Shown here: positions 1 through 8,532 of the stretch, one piece after another
Position numbering within the stretch: position 1 is the stretch's first letter
Layout of the letters: the number at the start of each line of letters is the position of its first letter
From: Candidatus Competibacteraceae bacterium
GTDB taxonomy: Bacteria > Pseudomonadota > Gammaproteobacteria > Competibacterales > Competibacteraceae
Assembly: GCA_003989085.1 (NCBI GenBank)
Contig: RXIV01000002.1
Coordinates: 1 to 64,000 of the forward strand
Length of the DNA stretch: 64,000 nucleotides
Direction of reading: 5' to 3'
Made by a program: the position numbers and the translations under genes
Notes under the pieces: model-generated
Told to the model about the DNA's origin: nothing
Database searches by the model: none
The model's input: the letters and a program-made list of their open reading frames with translations, nothing else

Positions 1-2
1 AT

Positions 3-83
3 CAGATCAAGCACAGCTTGTGGAGTGATTATTTGCGCAACGAGCTACGAAATCCCCGTATTCGCGCTTACCAACCCACCTAA
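3..83 (+). CDS. possible C-terminal end of an upstream gene (partial)
   Basis: Frame 3 is open from the window edge to a TAA at 81-83 and encodes 26 mostly charged or polar residues (ending RIRAYQPT). This could be the tail of a gene that begins before the window. It is too short to recognise a family, and an open frame of this length can arise by chance. The following 110 bases up to speD show no clear gene. Confidence 0.25.
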   Translation, partial: QIKHSLWSDYLRNELRNPRIRAYQPT

Positions 84-196
84 TTGGATAAGCGAAAGTC
101 CTACATGATATGCAGAGTCAAGAGCGGGGAACACTTAATTGATAACGCTCTAACGATATCCAGAACATGCATTTTTCGCTGAGGAGGAGAACAGCA

Positions 197-994
197 GTGA
201 CTTTAGGCGCAATGCCCCGATTGCAATTGACTGGGTTCAATAACTTGACAAAGACCTTGTGCTTGAACAGTTATGATGTTGGCTACGCCTCGACCCCAGC
301 ACAACAGAAACGCTATCTTGCCTATATTGATGAGACTTACAACACAGAACGGCTGACCAAGATCCTCAGTACGGTAGCCGGGATCATTGGCGGCAATATC
401 CTCAACATCGCTCGTCAGGACTACGAACCACAGGGAGCCAGTGTCGCTTTGCTGATTTCAGAGGGATCTGCTGCCCCTGCATCGGGCCTCGCCAGCGAAC
501 CACCCGGCCCGTGGCCCGATGCGCTGCTATGCCACCTAGACAAGAGTCATATCACCATCCATACCTACCCGGAAAGCCAACCCAATCAGGGCATCAGTGT
601 TTTCCGGGCCGACATTGATGTCTCGACCTGTGGGCGCATTTCGCCACTCAAAGCGCTGGATTACCTGATTGACTGCTTCAAACCGGACATTGCCAGTATC
701 GACTACCGGGTGCGCGGCTTTACCCGTGATGACATCGGGAATAAACATTTCATCGATCATCCGATCCACTCGATCCAGGACTTCCTGTCCCAGGACGCCA
801 GTGTGCATTATCAGATGATCGATATTAATCTTGCGCAACAGCAGATCTTTTATACCCGAATGCTGCGGAAGGATTCTGATCTAAGGCATTATCAGTTTAG
901 CCCAGCGGAGCAGGATGCGCCATTTCACGACCAGAGCGGGATTGAACGGCGGGTGCGGCAGGAAATGACCGAGATTTTCTATGGTGAGAACTGA
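197..994 (+). CDS. speD: S-adenosylmethionine decarboxylase proenzyme
   Basis: Decarboxylates S-adenosylmethionine to supply the aminopropyl group for spermidine synthesis; cytosolic and pyruvoyl-dependent. The sequence tracks E. coli SpeD along its length (GFNNLTK, NILNIARQDYEPQGASV, STCGRISPLKAL, YRVRGFTRD, KHFIDH). The self-cleavage site is HLDKSHI: the chain should split before the Ser, which becomes the pyruvoyl group. I chose the GTG at 197 because a strong GAGGAGGA lies 8-10 bases before it (265 residues). An ATG at 212 would place the Ser at 112, exactly as in E. coli, and is a fair alternative. The ATG at 167 lies upstream of the ribosome site and is unlikely. No speE lies beside it. 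Confidence 0.95.
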   Translation: MTLGAMPRLQLTGFNNLTKTLCLNSYDVGYASTPAQQKRYLAYIDETYNTERLTKILSTVAGIIGGNILNIARQDYEPQGASVALLISEGSAAPASGLASEPPGPWPDALLCHLDKSHITIHTYPESQPNQGISVFRADIDVSTCGRISPLKALDYLIDCFKPDIASIDYRVRGFTRDDIGNKHFIDHPIHSIQDFLSQDASVHYQMIDINLAQQQIFYTRMLRKDSDLRHYQFSPAEQDAPFHDQSGIERRVRQEMTEIFYGEN

Positions 995-1031
995 CGCTTG
1001 GACTGGCTGATTTAATCGGCCTCAGCAAAGC

Positions 1032-1676
1032 TCAGACCCAGTAGGTCGTCCCGGTCATCACGTTGGCTGCGCCTCTCATCAGCTGGCGGATTGACAATGG
1101 CAACGGGATCCCGCCTGCCGCTAGCGCCTGGGTGGCATGCTGCGCTTCGTCATCCCTCATTTGCTCCAAAATCGCCCGGGTGTGCTGATCGTCGACCGGA
1201 AGACGGCGCAGGTGCGAATCCAGATGTTCAACCACCTGATGCTCAGTCTCGGCGACAAAACCTAGGCTCCAGCGATCCCCAGCCTTGCCTGCCAAAGCGC
1301 CGAGGGCAAAAGCCCCAGCGTAAAATAACGGGTTCAGCCGGCTGGTGTGACTACCCAATTCCTGTAAACGTATCCTGCACCAGACCAGATGGTCGTTTTC
1401 CTCACCGGCAGCCTGTTCCATGCGTTCCCGCACCGTCTCCAGCCGCGCCGTCAGCGCTTGACCCTGATAGAGCGCCTGGGCGCACACTTCACCGGTGTGG
1501 TTGACGCGCATCAGCCGCGCCGTCTGAATTTGTTCAGCAGGCGGCAATTCGGTGGGCGGCGTTTCCGCAGCGGGATGGGGTCGGCCGGTGGTTGTAGGTT
1601 GGCCAAACAGGGTGCGGAGCGCCTGATCGATGTTAATGAGCAGGGCGTCAATAGGCGTATAGTGGCGGGTGGTCAT
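1032..1676 (-). CDS. coq7: Coq7-type 2-polyprenyl-3-methyl-6-methoxy-1,4-benzoquinone monooxygenase
   Basis: Membrane-associated diiron hydroxylase carrying out the C6-type hydroxylation late in ubiquinone biosynthesis. This is the form used by many non-enteric gammaproteobacteria in place of UbiF. The 214-residue protein has the ferritin-like ligand pattern: Glu63 in NHTGEV, Glu93..His96 in GEENDH, Glu143/145 in VAETEH, and Glu177..His180 in DDEAQH. A low-complexity Pro-rich stretch near residues 26-48 precedes the catalytic core. It is convergent with speD, and its start lies 28 bases from the divergent ferredoxin gene. ubiH and ubiI, two other hydroxylases of the same pathway, are 11 kb away in this window. 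Confidence 0.93.
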   Translation of the reverse strand: MTTRHYTPIDALLINIDQALRTLFGQPTTTGRPHPAAETPPTELPPAEQIQTARLMRVNHTGEVCAQALYQGQALTARLETVRERMEQAAGEENDHLVWCRIRLQELGSHTSRLNPLFYAGAFALGALAGKAGDRWSLGFVAETEHQVVEHLDSHLRRLPVDDQHTRAILEQMRDDEAQHATQALAAGGIPLPLSIRQLMRGAANVMTGTTYWV

Positions 1677-1704
1677 TAGTAGAGATATTCGGGTGGGGGA
1701 GGGA

Positions 1705-2019
1705 ATGGAAGTGGATTATTATCGCTATCACGTCTTCTTTTGCACCAATCTGCGGGCCGACGGATCGCCATGTTGCCAACAATACGGCGCCCAGGAAGCC
1801 CGCGACTACGTGAAGCAGCGTGTCAAGGCGCTGGGGCCGTTAATCCCCGACAAGGTGCGGATTAACAATGCCGGATGCATGGATCGCTGCGCCGAGGGGC
1901 CAGTCATCGTCATTTATCCTGAAGGAACTTGGTATACCTATGTCGATCATGCCGATCTGGACGAGATTATCGCGGAGCATCTGGTCCACGGGCGCGTGGT
2001 AGAGCGGCTACAGATCTGA
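1705..2019 (+). CDS. thioredoxin-like (2Fe-2S) ferredoxin family protein
   Basis: Small (104-residue) protein of the thioredoxin-like 2Fe-2S ferredoxin family, related to the NuoE C-terminal fold and to Azotobacter Shethna-type ferredoxin. Cluster ligands visible are Cys13 (FFCTN), Cys23/24 (SPCCQQ), Cys58 (NAGCMDRC) and Cys62. I chose the ATG at 1705 because GGGGGAGGGA stands directly upstream and family members begin close to the first Cys. The longer frame from 1669 would overlap the coq7 start. The electron partner is unknown. Divergent pairing with coq7, a diiron oxygenase that needs electrons, is suggestive only. Confidence 0.85.
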   Translation: MEVDYYRYHVFFCTNLRADGSPCCQQYGAQEARDYVKQRVKALGPLIPDKVRINNAGCMDRCAEGPVIVIYPEGTWYTYVDHADLDEIIAEHLVHGRVVERLQI

Positions 2020-2097
2020 AGTCTTGTCAAATACACCTTGCTTGCGTAGGATACCCGCCCTTCAAGCAGACGCGGATTTTTCGGAGCACGTAATTCA

Positions 2098-2532
2098 ATG
2101 AAAACTTTCAGCGCCAAGCCGGCTGAGGTCAAGCACGACTGGTACGTGATCGACGCCACGGACAAGGTTCTGGGCCGGCTGTCGTCAGAAATTGCCCGTC
2201 GCCTGCGGGGTAAGCATAAGCCCGAATACACCCCTCATGTTGATACTGGCGACTATATCGTTGTGGTCAACGCCGAGAAAGTGCGGACCACCGGACGCAA
2301 GACCACTGACAAGCTCTACCATCGGACGACTGGCTACATCGGCAATCTCAAGTCCATTTCACTGGATAAGCTATTGCAGCAGCACCCGGAGCGCGTTATC
2401 CAGATCGCTGTTAAAGGAATGCTGCCCAAAAATCCGCTGGGTCGGGCGATGTTCAGCAAGCTGAAGGTCTACGCCGGTCCCGAACACCAGCATGCTGCCC
2501 AGCAGCCGCAACCGCTGGAACTGATTCTCTAA
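2098..2532 (+). CDS. rplM: 50S ribosomal protein L13
   Basis: Large-subunit ribosomal protein, 144 residues (E. coli 142). Family hallmarks are [11 protein letters not shown] at the N terminus, [19 protein letters not shown], the [12 protein letters not shown] strand, and the [10 protein letters not shown] signature, followed by [15 protein letters not shown] near the C terminus. It lies 32 bases upstream of rpsI, the usual L13-S9 operon; in E. coli this pair is autoregulated through the rplM leader. A GGAGCACG sequence about 10 bases before the ATG may serve as the ribosome site. Confidence 0.98.
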   Translation: MKTFSAKPAEVKHDWYVIDATDKVLGRLSSEIARRLRGKHKPEYTPHVDTGDYIVVVNAEKVRTTGRKTTDKLYHRTTGYIGNLKSISLDKLLQQHPERVIQIAVKGMLPKNPLGRAMFSKLKVYAGPEHQHAAQQPQPLELIL

Positions 2533-2564
2533 ACTCTCTGGCGCATCTTAGGAACAGAACAGGC

Positions 2565-2957
2565 ATGGCTCAAACTCAGTATTACGGCACTGGCCGGCGT
2601 AAGACCGCCACCGCTCGCGTTTTTTTGCGTCCGGGCACCGGCGGCATTCTGGTCAACCAGCGGCCTTTGAACGAATACTTTGGGCGTGAAACTTCCTGCA
2701 TGGTGGTTTACCAGGCGCTGGAAGTAACTGATCTCAAGGAGCGATTCGACATTTATGTGACTGTCAAGGGTGGCGGTATTACCGGTCAGGCCGGTGCAAT
2801 CCGGCATGGCATCACCCGTGCGCTGCTTGAGTATGATGAAAGCCTGCGCCCAGCCCTGCGCAAGGCGGGTTTTGTAACCCGTGATGCTCGCGAGGTGGAG
2901 CGTAAGAAGGTCGGTCTGCGTAAGGCCCGCCGTGCTACCCAGTACTCCAAGCGCTAA
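2565..2957 (+). CDS. rpsI: 30S ribosomal protein S9
   Basis: Small-subunit protein whose C-terminal tail reaches the P-site tRNA. It has 130 residues, the same as E. coli. It shows the typical [20 protein letters not shown] start, the central [15 protein letters not shown](T)RAL loop, and a basic C-terminal tail ending in YSKR (family SKR terminus intact). It is second in the rplM-rpsI operon, and tRNA-Gln begins only 12 bases after its stop, so the tRNA is probably co-transcribed and processed out. Confidence 0.98.
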   Translation: MAQTQYYGTGRRKTATARVFLRPGTGGILVNQRPLNEYFGRETSCMVVYQALEVTDLKERFDIYVTVKGGGITGQAGAIRHGITRALLEYDESLRPALRKAGFVTRDAREVERKKVGLRKARRATQYSKR

Positions 2958-2969
2958 ACCGTGTCCAGT

Positions 2970-3043
2970 TGGGGGATCGTCTAGCGGCAGGACTGTGGAC
3001 TCTGACTCCACCAACCTAGGTTCGAATCCTAGTCCCCCAGCCA
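2970..3043 (+). tRNA. tRNA-Gln (anticodon CTG)
   Basis: A complete cloverleaf with CCA encoded. The acceptor stem TGGGGGA pairs with TCCCCCA (U1-A72 as in glutamine tRNAs), discriminator G. The anticodon stem GTGGA/TCCAC closes the loop CTCTGAC, giving anticodon CTG (reads CAG). The T arm is CCTAG-GTTCGAATC-CTAG. It follows rpsI directly and is followed by a terminator. Confidence 0.96.
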
Positions 3044-3051
3044 CTCACTAG

Positions 3052-3080
3052 CCCGCCTGAGAGTACCAGGTGGGTTTTTT
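3052..3080 (+). terminator. Rho-independent terminator after tRNA-Gln
   Basis: CCCGCCTG pairs with CAGGTGGG (one G-U pair) around a 7-base loop, followed by six T. It ends the rplM-rpsI-tRNA-Gln unit just before the AT-rich porin promoter region. Confidence 0.88.
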
Positions 3081-3152
3081 GTTGCTTAAATAAAAATATG
3101 TTGCTTTTTTGACTACAACCACAAGGTTTTGTGTTTTTTTTGAAAATATCAG

Positions 3153-3181
3153 TTGCATTTCCGCTTCAGAATGCGTATAAA
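3153..3181 (+). promoter_or_regulatory. sigma-70 promoter of porin gene 1
   Basis: TTGCAT (3153-3158), a 17-base spacer, and TATAAA (3176-3181). The spacer ends in AATGCG and the -10 is followed by TCTCCT, both shared with the second porin promoter at 4542. The surrounding 100 bases are unusually rich in T tracts, which could bind nucleoid proteins (inference). Confidence 0.75.
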
Positions 3182-3246
3182 TCTCCTTAACGAGTTGAAA
3201 GCGCCCTTTTGTTGCGTAAATACAACACAAACCTAGGAGTTTAGCC

Positions 3247-4413
3247 ATGAAAAAGTCCACTCTTGCGCTGGCCGTTGCTGCGGCGCTGACCGGTTTTGGT
3301 TCGTTCGCCTATGCGGACACCACTCTGTATGGTTCTGCTCGGGTATCTATCGACTATAGCGACCCGAATTCCAACAACTTCGATAAAAATTCTCCCGACT
3401 CGAATTGGGACGTCTACAACAACTCTTCGCGGCTGGGCGTGCGTGGCGAAGAAGATCTGGGCGGCGGCTTGGCGGCCATTTACCAGTACGAATTCGGCGT
3501 TGATGTGACCGAAGGCGGCAACTTCAACGGCAACCGTCCCAAGTGGGTTGGTCTGAAAGGGGCGAGCTGGGGATCGGTTACTGTGGGCACCCAGTGGACG
3601 CCCTATTACAACGTGATCGGTATTGGCGATATTTTCAACAGCAGCAGAGTGTTCAACTCCACCAATTCTTTTGCTGCGTCAACCACGACTTCTCCGGTTC
3701 TGAATACCTATCTGGGCAACACTTTCGGGCTGCGGATGGATAACAGCCTGATCTACACCTCACCGAACTGGAGCGGGTTTGGCGTTCAGGCCATGCTGGT
3801 CATGAATGGCACCTGCCCGCCGAACGATCCTCAGACGACTAGCGAGCTGTGTAAGGCTGACTCCAGCAACAAGTTGCCAGCCAACCTGAGCAACGGCGTT
3901 GATATGTGGAACATTTCCGCCTCGTATAAGAACGGCCCGTTCTTTGCGGGCGCGACCTACATGGCTCTGGATGGCGACAGTTTCAAAACGACGCTACCCA
4001 GTGGGCAGACTTTGAGCAGTGTTCCCGCTTGGGATGGCGATCAGTGGGGCTTGGCGTTTGGTTATAACTCCGGGCCGTTCGCCGTCAGCTTCGCCTATGA
4101 AAATGGCGACCTGAACACAGTGTATAGCGGTACTTCCCAGAATTACTACCTGACCGGTCAGTACACCTTCGGCAACAACATCATCCGGGCTTCGTATGGT
4201 TATCTTGCCCCGGATGACAGCTGGATTTGGCTGACCAGTGGACCGGGCGCCGTTAGGCTGGAACAGGGTGACCTGAACAACTATGCGATTGGTTACCAGT
4301 ACAATTTCAGCAAGCGCACCCGCGTCTGGGCTGAGTACATGGGCACCAGCGCCAATGGCGATTTCTACGGCGATTTGGGCGTACTCTCCCTCGGTACCCG
4401 CGTCGACTTCTGA
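3247..4413 (+). CDS. general porin, outer-membrane beta-barrel (copy 1)
   Basis: Outer-membrane trimeric porin of the Gram-negative porin family (OmpC/Porin_4 type), 388 residues. A Sec signal peptide is obvious: MKKST, a hydrophobic Ala/Leu core, and cleavage after SFAYA before DTTLYG. The mature part has alternating strands with porin motifs (SRLGVRGEEDLGGGL, YQYEFGVDV, RPKWVGLKG) and ends in a C-terminal Phe (GTRVDF), the signal read by the Bam complex. A ribosome site TAGGAG lies about 9 bases before the ATG. It is a close paralogue of the next gene, which has near-identical barrel ends but different extracellular loops. Its substrate cannot be read from the sequence. Confidence 0.93.
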   Translation: MKKSTLALAVAAALTGFGSFAYADTTLYGSARVSIDYSDPNSNNFDKNSPDSNWDVYNNSSRLGVRGEEDLGGGLAAIYQYEFGVDVTEGGNFNGNRPKWVGLKGASWGSVTVGTQWTPYYNVIGIGDIFNSSRVFNSTNSFAASTTTSPVLNTYLGNTFGLRMDNSLIYTSPNWSGFGVQAMLVMNGTCPPNDPQTTSELCKADSSNKLPANLSNGVDMWNISASYKNGPFFAGATYMALDGDSFKTTLPSGQTLSSVPAWDGDQWGLAFGYNSGPFAVSFAYENGDLNTVYSGTSQNYYLTGQYTFGNNIIRASYGYLAPDDSWIWLTSGPGAVRLEQGDLNNYAIGYQYNFSKRTRVWAEYMGTSANGDFYGDLGVLSLGTRVDF

Positions 4414-4446
4414 TGCCGCTACGGATTTTTGAAGCAGTTTGAACTG

Positions 4447-4474
4447 AACGGACGCCTTAAGGCGTCCGTTTTCG
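4447..4474 (+). terminator. terminator after porin 1
   Basis: AACGGACGCC and GGCGTCCGTT form a perfect 10-bp stem with a TTAA loop, running into TTTTCG. It separates the two porin transcription units. Confidence 0.88.
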
Positions 4475-4541
4475 TTTGGGTGGAAGCGCAAGTTAATCGT
4501 TGCGTCAGCGCCAATAAGTTGTATTTTTTATATAAAAAAAG

Positions 4542-4570
4542 TTGCTTTTTTGCTGCAATGCGTATATAAA
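4542..4570 (+). promoter_or_regulatory. sigma-70 promoter of porin gene 2
   Basis: TTGCTT (4542-4547), a 17-base spacer, and TATAAA (4565-4570), again with AATGCG in the spacer and TCTCCT just after the -10. Spacing and flanking words match the porin 1 promoter. It predicts a leader of about 100 bases before the ATG at 4679. Confidence 0.75.
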
Positions 4571-4678
4571 TCTCCTCAATAGTGCTTCAAGATGATTTCC
4601 CCATCAAACAACCGATTGATCGGAAAATGAATCTTGGAGCCGTTCGCTTTTGTTTACAAACAACTTGAGAATCTCGCT

Positions 4679-5767
4679 ATGAAAAAGTCAGTACTTGCCC
4701 TAGCGGTTGTCGCCGCTCTTGCTGCTCCTCTCGCTGCACAGGCCGACACGATTCTGTACGGTTCCGCCCGAGTGTCGGTGGATTACAACGATGAGTCGAA
4801 TGCGGATGCCTACTGGGATGTCTTCAATAACGATTCGCGCTTGGGTGTTATGGGCAGCGAGGATTTAGGGGGTGGTCTCAGCGCCATTTACCAGTATGAA
4901 TTCGGTGTTGATGTGACCGATGGCGGCAATTTCCAGGGCAATCGGCCCAAATTCGTGGGTCTGAAGGGCAGCTTTGGCAGCATCACGTTGGGAACTCAGG
5001 AAACTCCCTACTACGGGGTAACTGGCGTCACCGATATTTTCAATACTGGCCGGTCTTTCGGCGCCACGTCTTGGCTGGGTGGTTCATTTAGCGGCTATAC
5101 ACTCAATCCGGGGCAAGACCGGACTGCGGCTTCGGGTGGGGGCTCCCTGAGCCGTCTTGATAACAGCATCATGTACACCAGCCCCGATTTTAACGGATTC
5201 AGCGCCGCGCTCATGTTCTCCATGAACGGGTCGCTCAATGATGCGCAAGGTTGGTCCAACAACATCGATATCTGGAATATCAGCGCGAAGTATAGCAACG
5301 GCCCGTTCTTTGCCGGCGTGACTTATATCTCCCTGGAAGGCGATCAACTGGTTGACGCCGGTGGTGTTCCTTACGTTGATCTGAATCTTGATCAATGGGC
5401 CATTGGCCTCGGCTATAGCTCTGGCCCATTCACCATTGGCTTTAACTACGAGCAGGGTACTTACAATGAATGGGGTCTACTTAAGCCAACGTGGCAGATC
5501 GACTATGGGCGTAATACCAGCACTCCTTGGAATGCCTATCTAGCAGGGTCTTACACCTTCGGCAACAATGTCATCAGCGCCGCTTATGGGCAGTTGGATA
5601 CCGGCATTTCGGGCCAGGACGCCATGGAGAACTACCTGCTGGGTTATCAGTACAACTTCAGCAAGCGGACCCGGGTCTGGGTCGAATACATTGGGCGCAA
5701 TGCCGACGGTAACTTTTTCTACGGTGACCAGAACGCGGTTTCTATCGGTACCCGTGTTGATTTCTAA
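4679..5767 (+). CDS. general porin, outer-membrane beta-barrel (copy 2)
   Basis: Second porin of the same family, 362 residues from the ATG at 4679. That start is chosen because it begins a proper signal peptide (MKKSV, an Ala/Leu/Val core, cleavage after AAQA before DTILYGS). The frame continues upstream to 4634, but those residues would precede the signal peptide. Barrel motifs mirror porin 1 (SRLGVMGSEDLGGGL, YQYEFGVDVT, NRPKFVGLKG, YQYNFSKRTRVW) and the chain ends GTRVDF. The two genes are tandem duplicates with separate promoters and terminators, so they can be expressed independently. Loop regions differ most, as expected for different solute or phage exposure. Confidence 0.93.
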   Translation: MKKSVLALAVVAALAAPLAAQADTILYGSARVSVDYNDESNADAYWDVFNNDSRLGVMGSEDLGGGLSAIYQYEFGVDVTDGGNFQGNRPKFVGLKGSFGSITLGTQETPYYGVTGVTDIFNTGRSFGATSWLGGSFSGYTLNPGQDRTAASGGGSLSRLDNSIMYTSPDFNGFSAALMFSMNGSLNDAQGWSNNIDIWNISAKYSNGPFFAGVTYISLEGDQLVDAGGVPYVDLNLDQWAIGLGYSSGPFTIGFNYEQGTYNEWGLLKPTWQIDYGRNTSTPWNAYLAGSYTFGNNVISAAYGQLDTGISGQDAMENYLLGYQYNFSKRTRVWVEYIGRNADGNFFYGDQNAVSIGTRVDF

Positions 5768-5797
5768 TAGAACCTGACGATAACAGGCGTAAGGGCG

Positions 5798-5832
5798 AAC
5801 GGGCGCAGCCTTCGGGTAGCGCCCGTTTTTTG
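5798..5832 (+). terminator. terminator after porin 2
   Basis: AACGGGCGC pairs with GCGCCCGTT. The loop itself contains CC-TTCG-GG, extending the hairpin, and a run of T follows. It lies in the gap between porin 2 and the convergent rpiA. Confidence 0.88.
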
Positions 5833-5842
5833 TCTGCGCTAA

Positions 5843-6505
5843 TCAGGCCCGGATGGTCTGCACCCCGCCATCAACGGCTCCCAGCAATAGCATATCGGCT
5901 GGACGCAGTGCAAACAAGCCGACCGTGACGATCCCAGCGATTGTGTTCAGTTCTGCTTCCATTTTGGCCGGTTCCAGAATGCTCAGGTTGTAGACATCCA
6001 GAATCAGGTTGCCATTATCGGTGATGAAGTTCTCCCGCAATACCGGCTGACCACCGCGCTTGAGCAATTCTCGTCCGACATGACTGCGAGCCATCGGAAT
6101 CACTTCGACCGGCAGTGGAAATGCGCCTAGCACATCGACCAGCTTGGACTGATCGGCGATACAGATAAACCGCTCGCTGGCGGCGGCGATAATTTTCTCG
6201 CGGGTCAAGGCCCCACCGCCACCCTTAATCATCTGCAAATGTCGGGTGACTTCATCGGCCCCGTCGATATACAGTGATAACGGCCCGACCGCATTCAAAT
6301 CCAGCACCGGGATTTTGCAGGCTTTTAACTGTTGTGTGGTCGCTTCGGAACTCGACACCGCGCCATCCAGTCGGTGCTTGATCCGGGCGAGGGCGGCAAT
6401 AAAATAGCCGACTGTTGACCCGGTGCCGATTCCCACCACCTCCAAATCTTCGACGTACTCCAGAGCCGCTTCAGCGGCGCGTTTTTTCAATTCATCGCTG
6501 GACAT
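5843..6505 (-). CDS. rpiA: ribose-5-phosphate isomerase A
   Basis: Interconverts ribose 5-phosphate and ribulose 5-phosphate in the pentose phosphate pathway; cytosolic. From the ATG at 6505 it is 220 residues (E. coli 219) and carries the family signatures [31 protein letters not shown] and [11 protein letters not shown], with the catalytic Asp/Lys in the last two. I chose this start because AAGGAG stands 8 bases upstream. The frame extends further to 6544, but that would overlap the divergent ilvA start. rpiA and ilvA share a 33-base divergent gap. Confidence 0.96.
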   Translation of the reverse strand: MSSDELKKRAAEAALEYVEDLEVVGIGTGSTVGYFIAALARIKHRLDGAVSSSEATTQQLKACKIPVLDLNAVGPLSLYIDGADEVTRHLQMIKGGGGALTREKIIAAASERFICIADQSKLVDVLGAFPLPVEVIPMARSHVGRELLKRGGQPVLRENFITDNGNLILDVYNLSILEPAKMEAELNTIAGIVTVGLFALRPADMLLLGAVDGGVQTIRA

Positions 6506-6538
6506 CTGGCATTCTCCTTCCCATCGCTTAAAGTCATT

Positions 6539-8059
6539 ATGCACGACTACATCAAAAAGATTCTTAGCGCCCGGGTTTACGATGTCGCCATCGAATCAAC
6601 ACTGGACGTGATGAACCGCCTGTCGCGGCGGCTAAACAATCGGGTGCTGCTCAAGCGCGAGGACTTGCAGCCGGTGTTCTCGTTCAAGCTGCGCGGCGCG
6701 TACAACAAGATTGCCCAATTGCCGCGTGAAGCCGTGGATCGGGGCATTATCTGCGCCTCTGCCGGTAATCACGCCCAAGGTGTTGCGCTGGCCGCCCAAC
6801 GAGTCGGAGCTAAAGCCACCATTGTCATGCCGCGCACGACCCCGGCGATTAAGGTCCAGGCGGTGCGCGACCGGGGCGGTAAAATCGTGCTGTTCGGCGA
6901 TACTTACGATGAAGCCTATCAGCACGCCCGGCAACTGGAAGCGGAAAAGGGTATGACTTTCATTCACCCTTATGACGACCCGGACGTGATCGCCGGTAAT
7001 GGCACCATCGGCATGGAAATTTTGCGCCGGCATCCCGACCCGATTGAGGCTATTTTTATTGCAGTTGGTGGCGGTGGGCTGATCGCCGGGGTAGCAACCT
7101 ACGTCAAGTTCCTGCGCCCGGAGATCAAAATTATCGGGGTGGAACCGGATGACGCCGCTTCAATGCACGAGGCGCTCAAACAGGGCGAACGGGTGGTGCT
7201 GGATCAGGTGGGCATTTTTGCCGACGGGGTTGCGGTGCGCCAAGTCGGCGAGGAAACCTTCCGGTTAGCGCGGCAATGGGTAGATGAGGTGATTCTGGTC
7301 TCCACCGACGAGATTTGCGCTGCTACCAAGGACATTTTCGACGATACCCGCGCCATTGCCGAACCCGCCGGGGCGCTGGGAACGGCGGGGTTGAAAAAGT
7401 ACGTGGAGCGCACCGGCGTCACCGGCAGAAATCTGATCGCGATTAACTGTGGAGCCAACATCAACTTTGACCGGTTGCGCCATGTCGCCGAACGGGCCGA
7501 GCTGGGCGAGCGGCGCGAGGCCTTGCTGGCCGTGACGATTCCAGAGCAGCCCGGCAGCTTCCGCAAGTTCTGCCAGGCGCTGGGCAAGCGCTCGATTACC
7601 GAATTTAATTACCGCTACGCTGATGCCCGCCAAGCGAAGGTATTCGCGGGGATTCAACTGAATGAGGGCGAGGAGGAGAAGAACCGGATTATTGCTACGC
7701 TGGGCGACCACGGCTATCCGGTGGTGGACATGAGTGATAACGAGATGGCCAAGCTGCATATCCGCTACATGGTGGGCGGCCCCGCGTCTGGAATCCGCGA
7801 TGAAATTCTCTACCGGTTCCAGTTCCCGGAACGGCCAGGGGCGTTACTGAAATTTCTGACTGGCATGGCGCATGGCTGGAATATCAGCCTGTTCCACTAT
7901 CGCAACCACGGTTCTGATTATGGCCGGGTGCTGGTCGGCATTCAGGTTCAGGAGGCCGAGCGCCCGCAGTTTCGCCACTATCTGCGCGAACTGGATTATC
8001 CCTATTGCGAAGAAACCGATAATCCGGCCTACCGGTTGTTTCTGGACGGTCGGTGTTAG
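6539..8059 (+). CDS. ilvA: threonine ammonia-lyase (threonine deaminase), biosynthetic
   Basis: PLP enzyme converting threonine to 2-oxobutanoate, the first step of isoleucine synthesis. It has 506 residues (E. coli 514). The Schiff-base lysine is Lys50 in the [10 protein letters not shown] motif. [10 protein letters not shown] and the glycine-rich GGGGLIAG phosphate-binding loop follow. Two ACT-like regulatory domains occupy about residues 325-500 ([13 protein letters not shown] and [13 protein letters not shown]), so this is the allosteric, isoleucine-inhibited form, not the short catabolic one. No ribosome site is visible before the ATG. The stop overlaps the convergent EVE gene by 4 bases. 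Confidence 0.96.
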   Translation: MHDYIKKILSARVYDVAIESTLDVMNRLSRRLNNRVLLKREDLQPVFSFKLRGAYNKIAQLPREAVDRGIICASAGNHAQGVALAAQRVGAKATIVMPRTTPAIKVQAVRDRGGKIVLFGDTYDEAYQHARQLEAEKGMTFIHPYDDPDVIAGNGTIGMEILRRHPDPIEAIFIAVGGGGLIAGVATYVKFLRPEIKIIGVEPDDAASMHEALKQGERVVLDQVGIFADGVAVRQVGEETFRLARQWVDEVILVSTDEICAATKDIFDDTRAIAEPAGALGTAGLKKYVERTGVTGRNLIAINCGANINFDRLRHVAERAELGERREALLAVTIPEQPGSFRKFCQALGKRSITEFNYRYADARQAKVFAGIQLNEGEEEKNRIIATLGDHGYPVVDMSDNEMAKLHIRYMVGGPASGIRDEILYRFQFPERPGALLKFLTGMAHGWNISLFHYRNHGSDYGRVLVGIQVQEAERPQFRHYLRELDYPYCEETDNPAYRLFLDGRC

Positions 8060-8532
8060 GCTGAGGGTGCACTCTCCAGCGCCAGAATAAATGCCCATTG
8101 CGCGGCGCTGACTGGCAACACGGATAGCCGGCTGCCTCGACGCAGCAGGGCAAAATCCTCCAGCATCGCCGCACGCCGTTTCAGCTCAGCCAGGCTGATC
8201 GCCCGGCGCAAGTGGCGCACCAGCCGCACATCCACCCGATGCCAGCGGGGATTGGCTGGAGTGCTGGCGGGATCGTAATACGGACTGACCGGATCGAACG
8301 CGGTCGCATCGGGATAGCCCTCGCGAATTACCTCGACAATCCCGACTATCGCGGGAGCGGCGATGCCGGAATGGTAGAAAAACGCCTGATCGCCCAAGCG
8401 GAAGTCATCGCGCAGAAAGTTGCGGGCCTGATAATTCCGCACCCCTTCCCAAGACGTAGTCTGGTTTGGCGCAGAATCCAGATCGGCGATGCCAAAGGTA
8501 TGGGGTTCCGATTTCAGCAGCCAATAATTCAT
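8056..8532 (-). CDS. EVE domain-containing protein
   Basis: 158-residue single-domain EVE protein (PUA-like fold), a family that binds modified bases in nucleic acid. In bacteria it is often called thymocyte nuclear protein 1-like. Signatures are the MNYWLLKSEPHTFGI start, TSWEGVRNYQARNFL, LGDQAFFYHS, and a WHRVDVRLVRHL strand. The ATG at 8532 overlaps the ygfA stop by 4 bases (ATGA), so the two are translationally coupled, and GGAAAGGA is 3-4 bases upstream. A longer frame to 8667 would sit inside ygfA. The physiological role is not established. Confidence 0.9.
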   Translation of the reverse strand: MNYWLLKSEPHTFGIADLDSAPNQTTSWEGVRNYQARNFLRDDFRLGDQAFFYHSGIAAPAIVGIVEVIREGYPDATAFDPVSPYYDPASTPANPRWHRVDVRLVRHLRRAISLAELKRRAAMLEDFALLRRGSRLSVLPVSAAQWAFILALESAPSA

